Source: CAZCTC01 sp964501335
Lineage (GTDB): Bacteria; Chloroflexota; Anaerolineae; B4-G1; SLSP01
NCBI GenBank assembly: GCA_964501335.1
Contig: CAZCTC010000074.1
Location: 1-38,012 of the forward strand
Length of the DNA stretch: 38,012 nucleotides
Direction: 5' to 3'
Position numbers and translations under genes: made by a program
Notes under the pieces: generated by a model
The model's input: only the letters and a program-made list of their open reading frames with translations
What the model was told of the DNA's origin: nothing
Database searches by the model: none
Part shown: positions 32,692-38,012 of the stretch, one piece after another
Position numbering within the stretch: the stretch's first letter is position 1
How the letters are laid out: every line of letters begins with the position of its first letter

Positions 32692-34248
32692 TCATTGACC
32701 TCCTGAAATCGCAGCCTTTGCCCGTTCCAGCAAACGCGCCTGGGCACTCGCTTCATCGTAAGGCTCATCCAACAACGCCTGCCGCATCTCCGCCCTCAAA
32801 ACATCCGAGGGTTTCCCGGTGGTAGTAAAAATGATCGCCCAACTCCCGCTGGGATCCCAGTTAAACTGCACCTGAGCCGCCGTCGTCATGGTCAAATCGA
32901 CAACCGGCTCTCCATTTTCTACATGAAAAATTCGACAATAGGCCCAGTAATAGGCCATATTCAAATCCGATCCCAACAGCCGGACCTCACAAAATCTCAA
33001 ATTAGCTTCCGGGAACAGATTCGCCGCCACATTAGATTCGACAGAAGGCCGCTGCTGCTCCAGATCCTCCGGCGTCAACACATAAGGCGTCGGCGTCGGC
33101 ATCGGAGTGGTCGTGGGCATCACCGGAGCAGGAACCGCCACCGCCACGGCCGGCTGGACGGGATTAATCATAAGGAAAGGCGTCGGGGTTGGGAAGCCAG
33201 TCATCCCCGTCGAACCGGCCGAGGTACCGAAAACGGCATAGCCGCCGCCGGCCAACAACAACAAAACCAGTACCAACAGTAAAATATCCCGCCGCTTCAA
33301 CTGCCAACGACGCATCGGTTTGATCATCTGCACCGTCAACAGCTGAAAGAACACCGTCACGCCCAGGTAAATGGCCACATTGTACTGCCAGAGCGGCCGC
33401 GCCAGGGGACTCGCCATGTTCATCCCCAAAACTTGAGTTCCGCCGCCCAACAGAGCCAGCAGACTCATCAAAGTCCCCCCATAATATAAATCGTTGGAAA
33501 CTTCCGACGTCAAAATCGCCGATCCCAACGAACTGAGCGGATTGAAATAAAGCAAAGTCAGCGAAGGTATGGTACCATTGTTTGAAATGGCCGACTGTAC
33601 CAGCCAGATAAAAACGCTCCCGAAGGTAAAAAAGAGCACCACCAGATAGGTTAACACCGTCGCCCGCCCGGTACGACGGGTCAAAGCCGAAAAGAACATC
33701 CCCACCGAGCCGAAAGTCAATCCCGTGATCCCCATCAAAGCGATGGCCTGGACCATATCCCGCACCACCACACCCCCGAAGAGGTAAACGATGCTGAACA
33801 AAGGCACCGCCGCCACGATCAACAGCCCGACATAACTCATAGCCGGGATCAACTTCCCCCAAAGGATCGCAAACGATTGCAAGGGCGTGGCCATCAACAT
33901 ATCATAGGTGCCCCGCTCATACTCGCCGCTGATCGCCCCCGCCGTCAAAGCCGGCGTGATAAAACAGATACTCAGCATTTCCAGAAAGGCCAGACCGACG
34001 AACAGGATCTGTCCGATATACGCACTCTGCATAGCCGTCCCCATGCCGTAACGCTGAGCCGCAAAAAACAACGTAATCCGATAAAGTCCGTAGGCCAGCA
34101 GCCCCAGAAAAATCAGGTAACCGGTCAAAATCAGAAAGGCCCGCGGCCCACGCATCTGGGCGCGGATCTCTTTGATGGCAATCGGATTGCCCACCAGCCA
34201 GCGCAAACTCAACCCTCGCAGCAATCCAGAACGGGTTATGGTGCTCAT
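32692..34248 (-). CDS. ABC-2 type transporter permease
   Basis: A 518-residue permease. About six hydrophobic helices lie in residues 35-320 of the ABC-2 pattern, with GEYERGTYDMLMATPL (about 108-123), a known motif of this family of export permeases. A further helix (about 325-342) is followed by a Pro/Thr-rich linker and an extracytoplasmic C-terminal domain of about 150 residues, longer than normal. Its start overlaps the stop of the ABC ATPase gene by 4 bases (ATGA), so the two work as one transporter. Substrate is unknown. Confidence 0.88.
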   Translation of the reverse strand: MSTITRSGLLRGLSLRWLVGNPIAIKEIRAQMRGPRAFLILTGYLIFLGLLAYGLYRITLFFAAQRYGMGTAMQSAYIGQILFVGLAFLEMLSICFITPALTAGAISGEYERGTYDMLMATPLQSFAILWGKLIPAMSYVGLLIVAAVPLFSIVYLFGGVVVRDMVQAIALMGITGLTFGSVGMFFSALTRRTGRATVLTYLVVLFFTFGSVFIWLVQSAISNNGTIPSLTLLYFNPLSSLGSAILTSEVSNDLYYGGTLMSLLALLGGGTQVLGMNMASPLARPLWQYNVAIYLGVTVFFQLLTVQMIKPMRRWQLKRRDILLLVLVLLLLAGGGYAVFGTSAGSTGMTGFPTPTPFLMINPVQPAVAVAVPAPVMPTTTPMPTPTPYVLTPEDLEQQRPSVESNVAANLFPEANLRFCEVRLLGSDLNMAYYWAYCRIFHVENGEPVVDLTMTTAAQVQFNWDPSGSWAIIFTTTGKPSDVLRAEMRQALLDEPYDEASAQARLLERAKAAISGGQ

Positions 34249-35216
34249 GCGGTCGCCCCCTCTTCAGTCAATTGCAAGAACAGCTCTTCCAGCTCATTGC
34301 CCACCTGCCGGAATTCCGCTACCACTACCCCCTGCCGGACCAGATGAAGCAACAAATCCGAAGCAGTCTGTAAACTTCCGTTCAGATAAGCTTCCAGCAT
34401 GACACCCTCCGCCGCCGATTCTCCATTCGTCAACGACACGATATTGCTGATACCCGGAAAGGCCGTCAGTGCCGCCTCGGCCGCCGCCGCATCAGAAAGC
34501 ACCTGAAGGCGTAAAAGCCGCCCCGGCCGGGACTGCCCGCGCAGATCGCTCAAAGCGCCGCTGGCCACAATCCGGCCCCGCTGCACAATGCCGACCACCG
34601 AGCACATCTCGGCCAGTTCGCTCAAAATATGCGAACTGAGCAAAATCGTCTTGCCCATCGCCGAAAGTTCTCTCAGCAATTCGCGCATCTCCACCCGCGC
34701 CCGTGGATCGAGCCCGGAAGCCGGCTCGTCCAGCAACAGCACCTGGGGATCATGGACCATGGCATGGGCCAGACAGAGCCGCTGCTGCATTCCGCGGGAA
34801 AGATGCCCGACATCCTCATTGCGTTTGTCGGCCAGCCCTACCAGTTCCAACAATTCATCTATCACGCTCCGGCGGCGGGCCGCCGGCACATCATGGCAGC
34901 GGGCAAAGAAATCCAGATATTCCCAGGAAGTCATCTCATGGTACAGGCCGAAAAAATCCGGCATGTAGCCTACATACTGGTGGATCAACCGGGGATCCTG
35001 CTTCACCGACAGGCCGGAAATCCAGATATCGCCGGAAGTCGGCTCCAACAACCCGGCCAACATCCGCAGCGTCGTCGTCTTCCCGGCGCCGTTCGGACCC
35101 ACAAAACCGAAAAGGGCGCCCTTCGGCACCTGCAAATTGAGATCGGCCAGCGCCATCGGCGCTCCCCGACGATACTGTTTGCTCAAATGGCGGGTCTCCA
35201 GAATGAACTCGCTCAT
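34245..35216 (-). CDS. ABC transporter ATP-binding protein
   Basis: A 323-residue ATPase with Walker A GPNGAGKT (40-47), signature LSRGMQQ (about 140-146), Walker B VLLLDEPASGLD and a switch His in LLSSHIL. It is a CcmA/DrrA-type exporter ATPase with a C-terminal extension of about 100 residues. Two ATGs are adjacent; AGGAGG lies four bases before the ATG at 35216, and is too close to 35219. Encoded directly before the permease. The 21-nt gap to the preceding gene suggests a common transcript. Confidence 0.96.
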   Translation of the reverse strand: MSEFILETRHLSKQYRRGAPMALADLNLQVPKGALFGFVGPNGAGKTTTLRMLAGLLEPTSGDIWISGLSVKQDPRLIHQYVGYMPDFFGLYHEMTSWEYLDFFARCHDVPAARRRSVIDELLELVGLADKRNEDVGHLSRGMQQRLCLAHAMVHDPQVLLLDEPASGLDPRARVEMRELLRELSAMGKTILLSSHILSELAEMCSVVGIVQRGRIVASGALSDLRGQSRPGRLLRLQVLSDAAAAEAALTAFPGISNIVSLTNGESAAEGVMLEAYLNGSLQTASDLLLHLVRQGVVVAEFRQVGNELEELFLQLTEEGATA

Positions 35217-35237
35217 CATACCTCCTTCTATCGCTGC

Positions 35238-37742
35238 CTAAGGCAGCTCACCTTCCAACCCAAGATCAAATTGATAACAACCGCCGCCCATCATGTTATT
35301 GCCGTCGCGCACCACTTCCAGCTGCACCCGCCGCCCGGTTTGATCTATAAACCGTCCGGGATTCGGAATAGCGGTCATGCTATACATTCCCATCTGGCCG
35401 AAGTTGTCGCCCTGGAAAGTCCCCAGGCCTTCGACATTGACCCACCGTTTCTCCGTCCAATCGTACAACGAGACGACCCCGGGCACCACACCATCCGTCC
35501 CCGCCAACCGCAACGTCATCGAAACCGGCTCGATCCCCTGCAAAGCGGAAGAAAGATCGTACTGCATCACCACACGCCCCCGACTGATGTAAACCCGGCC
35601 GGAACCGCAATCGCCGGCGTCGCCTTCATACGCATTGACATGCCCGGAAAGCGAACCGACCGGCAATAAGACATGATCGCCCTCCCTATTGAAAGAGGGT
35701 AAAGCCTGCACCAACAGCGTCGTCTGAATCGGCACCACGCGCGCCCCCGCCACTTTAATCTGCAAAGGCATCAGCCCGGTCCATCCAAAAAGAACCGCAT
35801 CCCGCGGCGCACGGGGTTGGCCCCAATAAGTGGTGAAATAAGCATCCATGATACTCTGACGCTGAGAGATCTGCCGCTGCTGCTCCGCATCCATGGCCAC
35901 CGGGTTCATATTCTGGAAGTTGAAGGATGCATCGGAGACATAGGCGGTAAAAGGCATCGAATTGGCGCCGATCTGCACCAGCGCTACATCCACATCCCGC
36001 TCTTCGCCGGCCGCAAAATCGCCCAACGGGGCCACGATATTCCCGGAAACCAGCATCACGCCCTTCACCACACTATCCAGGGTATTGTGAACATGCCCTT
36101 TAATTCGGTCGCCCTCGATCTTCAAATCGGATTCCAGGCCCCGGCCGCCGATATCCAGCAAATTCTCCGCCTCGAAAGCCTTCATGGCCCACTGGTTGAC
36201 CGACAATCCCTGAACCAGAGACGGCTCGCCCTGAACGATATGGACGATAGGACCTCCCGTCGTCTGCATGCCCATCCCGCCATCTTTCATCCACAACATT
36301 CCCGACTGATCGGTCGAAGACATCATACTGACCAGGGCATCGCCCTCAACCTCGATATCGTAATCCTGACGGGAAGGAGAAAAAAGTCCCACATAGGTCC
36401 GCACCGGCTCGGCCTTCCCCGAGCCTGAAATCGTCAGGATCGAGATCTGATTGACCACCACATCGTTGCCGCGTTGCCAGTACCCCATCCCGAAAGTCAC
36501 CAGCGAAAAGGCCAGCGTCAAAAGGGGAATCGTCCCCCAGGCCCAATCCAGCCGGCGGAAACGGCGCAGCACGAGATAATTGATCGGCCCGACGAGCAAA
36601 ATATAGAGTCCCAGCATCAACCCCAGCCAGCGCAAAGAAGGCGGATCCAGCGAAGGCAAATTCTGCAGGGCATAGCTCATCTGTTCCGCTTCCAAAGCCC
36701 GGCGCGGCACATCCTGCGGCGCATTGTCGGGCGGCATCACGCCCGGCTCCAACAACACCTTCCAGAACGCCAGCGTCCCGGTCCAGGAATTGAAAGGAGC
36801 ATTGCCGGGATTGAGCGCCAGATAACCGATCCACCCATCCTGATGAGACTCCTGCACCAACAGCGGACGGCCGTCCTGCAACAACAGCCCGCGCCCCCTG
36901 ATATCGCTCGGAAAAGCCGCCAGGAAAGGCCCGGAAGCAGAAATCGTCTTGCCGGTCAATTCCTCCAAAACCGGCAGCGTGGCCAGTTCCGCAGGAGTCC
37001 CCGGCGTCGCCACCCGCAGAGATTCCGGCAGTCCCGCCATCGTCCGCGCCGCTCCGGCCCCCCCGCCGATAATCAACCGGCCGCCCAGATTGACCCAGCT
37101 TTCGAGAGCCGCGGCCTGGGCCGGTTGCAACGGCGTTGTGTCGAAATCATAGATGAACAAAGCATCCAGAGAACGCAACGCCTCGACCCGTTCGGGAAAA
37201 TCGCTCAGTGTGAGAGAAAACAACTGCGTGCTCCGACGTTTGTCCAGCGTCAGAGCATTCAACATCGTCAATCCATCCGACTCCGGCCCGAGGTAACCGA
37301 TGAGGAAATCATTTTGAGGATGGCTCTTCACAGGGATCTTCGTCTGCGCCAGTTCCACGCTGCCGTTCATCACCCGCACGATGATTTGCTGAGTGTAGGA
37401 AGCGGGAGGAATATAAAGCAACACTTCTTTGCGGGCCCCTGCCGGCAAAGAAACCGGCAAAGCGTGAACGCTGATACCATAAGCACTGTCAACCGTAGCC
37501 TGGACTTCGGTCTCAATGTCGCCGCCGGCATTGCTCAAAGCCACCCGCAACTGCATCCATTCGCCGTACTTGACCTGACCCGCCAGCGCCGGCGTCACCG
37601 TCACCGTAATATCGTCCCTTTCCGGTGCAGCATGGACCGCCACCGAACCCGGCGCAGCAATCGCACCCGCCAGAATCAAAAAAGCCAGAAAGAGCCGCAC
37701 ACTACGGGAAACAACTGTAAGCAAGGGGAACCTGACTCGCAT
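35238..37742 (-). CDS. membrane protein with GATase1-like domain, component of the ABC cluster
   Basis: An 834-residue protein. A signal peptide (about 1-39, VHAA) is followed by an Ig-like region (about 44-140), a GATase1-like Rossmann domain (about 146-350) with LESWVNLGGRLIIGGG and no catalytic Cys evident, two membrane helices (about 371-391 and 402-421), and a long beta-rich outer domain ending with a DNRLRE-like sandwich (LYDWTEKRWVNVEG). Such proteins next to ABC-2 transporters are thought to be accessory subunits, as with GldG in gliding complexes, though sequence similarity to GldG is not shown. The start at 37742 has AGGAG 10 nt upstream. It is first in the eight-gene block and next to a repeat-rich gap. 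Confidence 0.8.
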   Translation of the reverse strand: MRVRFPLLTVVSRSVRLFLAFLILAGAIAAPGSVAVHAAPERDDITVTVTPALAGQVKYGEWMQLRVALSNAGGDIETEVQATVDSAYGISVHALPVSLPAGARKEVLLYIPPASYTQQIIVRVMNGSVELAQTKIPVKSHPQNDFLIGYLGPESDGLTMLNALTLDKRRSTQLFSLTLSDFPERVEALRSLDALFIYDFDTTPLQPAQAAALESWVNLGGRLIIGGGAGAARTMAGLPESLRVATPGTPAELATLPVLEELTGKTISASGPFLAAFPSDIRGRGLLLQDGRPLLVQESHQDGWIGYLALNPGNAPFNSWTGTLAFWKVLLEPGVMPPDNAPQDVPRRALEAEQMSYALQNLPSLDPPSLRWLGLMLGLYILLVGPINYLVLRRFRRLDWAWGTIPLLTLAFSLVTFGMGYWQRGNDVVVNQISILTISGSGKAEPVRTYVGLFSPSRQDYDIEVEGDALVSMMSSTDQSGMLWMKDGGMGMQTTGGPIVHIVQGEPSLVQGLSVNQWAMKAFEAENLLDIGGRGLESDLKIEGDRIKGHVHNTLDSVVKGVMLVSGNIVAPLGDFAAGEERDVDVALVQIGANSMPFTAYVSDASFNFQNMNPVAMDAEQQRQISQRQSIMDAYFTTYWGQPRAPRDAVLFGWTGLMPLQIKVAGARVVPIQTTLLVQALPSFNREGDHVLLPVGSLSGHVNAYEGDAGDCGSGRVYISRGRVVMQYDLSSALQGIEPVSMTLRLAGTDGVVPGVVSLYDWTEKRWVNVEGLGTFQGDNFGQMGMYSMTAIPNPGRFIDQTGRRVQLEVVRDGNNMMGGGCYQFDLGLEGELP

Positions 37743-37862
37743 CTCGTCGTCGCTCCTTGAATCTTTGTAGAATGCCCGGGAACCATGGACCGGGGAAAAC
37801 ACAAAGCCAGACGTACAACCCTGAATTTTAGTTCCATGAAAAAAAGATTTCAACGCAGAGAT

Positions 37863-37906
37863 CACAGAGAAGAAGAGAGGAGATTTTCTCTAAATTCTTC
37901 TCTGTG
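37863..37906. repeat. imperfect palindrome of the CACAGAGAAGAA family
   Basis: CACAGAGAAGAA pairs perfectly over 12 bp with TTCTTCTCTGTG across a 20-nt loop. It belongs to the same family as the repeats at 7358 and 7858-8032, upstream of the eight-gene block. Confidence 0.8.
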
Positions 37907-37957
37907 TCCTCCGTGTCTATTTGCAATATCTTCGATCTGTGGTGAGTCTTTTCTGGG

Positions 37958-38012
37958 CCTATTTTCAGGACAGAAGGCCATGCAGGGGAGCACCCCGAAG
38001 GATGAAAATTCA
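37958..38012 (-). repeat. composite repeat modules in minus orientation at the window end
   Basis: On the minus strand it reads TGAATTTTCATCCTTCGGGG (same 22-bp run as at 10305-10326), then 15 nt, then TTCTGTCCTGAAAATAGG (same as module 1 of copy A). The element is cut by the window end. Confidence 0.85.

Overview
The window reads as a chromosomal segment of a GC-rich, probably environmental member of the Chloroflexota, most likely Anaerolineae-like. This is inferred from gene content, because no rRNA or other marker gene is present. The clues are large secreted proteins carrying a Y-L-P-[LV]-V-L-R motif, a lipoprotein with an NBR1-type Ig domain, CARDB and PKD modules, a MoxR/DUF58/VWA cluster, and many dispersed intergenic repeats. 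No tRNA, rRNA, CRISPR array, transposase or phage gene was seen.

Layout. Positions 1-408 hold six 68-bp tandem repeats. They are followed by two convergent alpha/beta hydrolases (505-2456), a 1573-residue secreted CARDB protein (2606-7327, minus), a small GxxExxY protein flanked by dispersed repeats (7446-7817), and an NBR1-Ig/CARDB lipoprotein (8035-9717). A 700-bp repeat-rich divergent gap follows, then a two-gene membrane operon (10419-12097), an M28 aminopeptidase lipoprotein (12316-13329), a small membrane protein (13506-14147), and a secreted lysyl-endopeptidase-like protease with P and PKD domains (14208-17399). Next are a TPR protein (17774-20107), a beta-helix-like lipoprotein (20740-22320) and a PIG-V-like mannosyltransferase (22489-23709).

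The right third (23765-37742, all minus strand) is a block of eight tightly packed genes. In transcription order these are a membrane protein with a GATase1-like domain, an ABC ATPase, an ABC-2 permease, a membrane coiled-coil protein with a Gly-Gln run, a MoxR AAA+ ATPase, a DUF58 protein, a BatA-type VWA membrane protein and a two-VWA membrane protein. Stop/start overlaps or 1-2 nt gaps join them into three subclusters separated by hairpins. By analogy with MoxR/DUF58/Bat clusters, I infer an envelope-maturation machine that combines a MoxR chaperone with an ABC exporter.

The most unusual signal is not a gene. At least eleven intergenic hairpins occur, most with a stem of almost exactly 16 bp and a 3-4 nt loop that is usually CAGA or AAGA. 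The stem sequence differs from copy to copy while pairing is kept. Several sit inside a larger composite repeat built from recurring modules, and the 68-bp array at the left edge is a tandem amplification of two of those modules.
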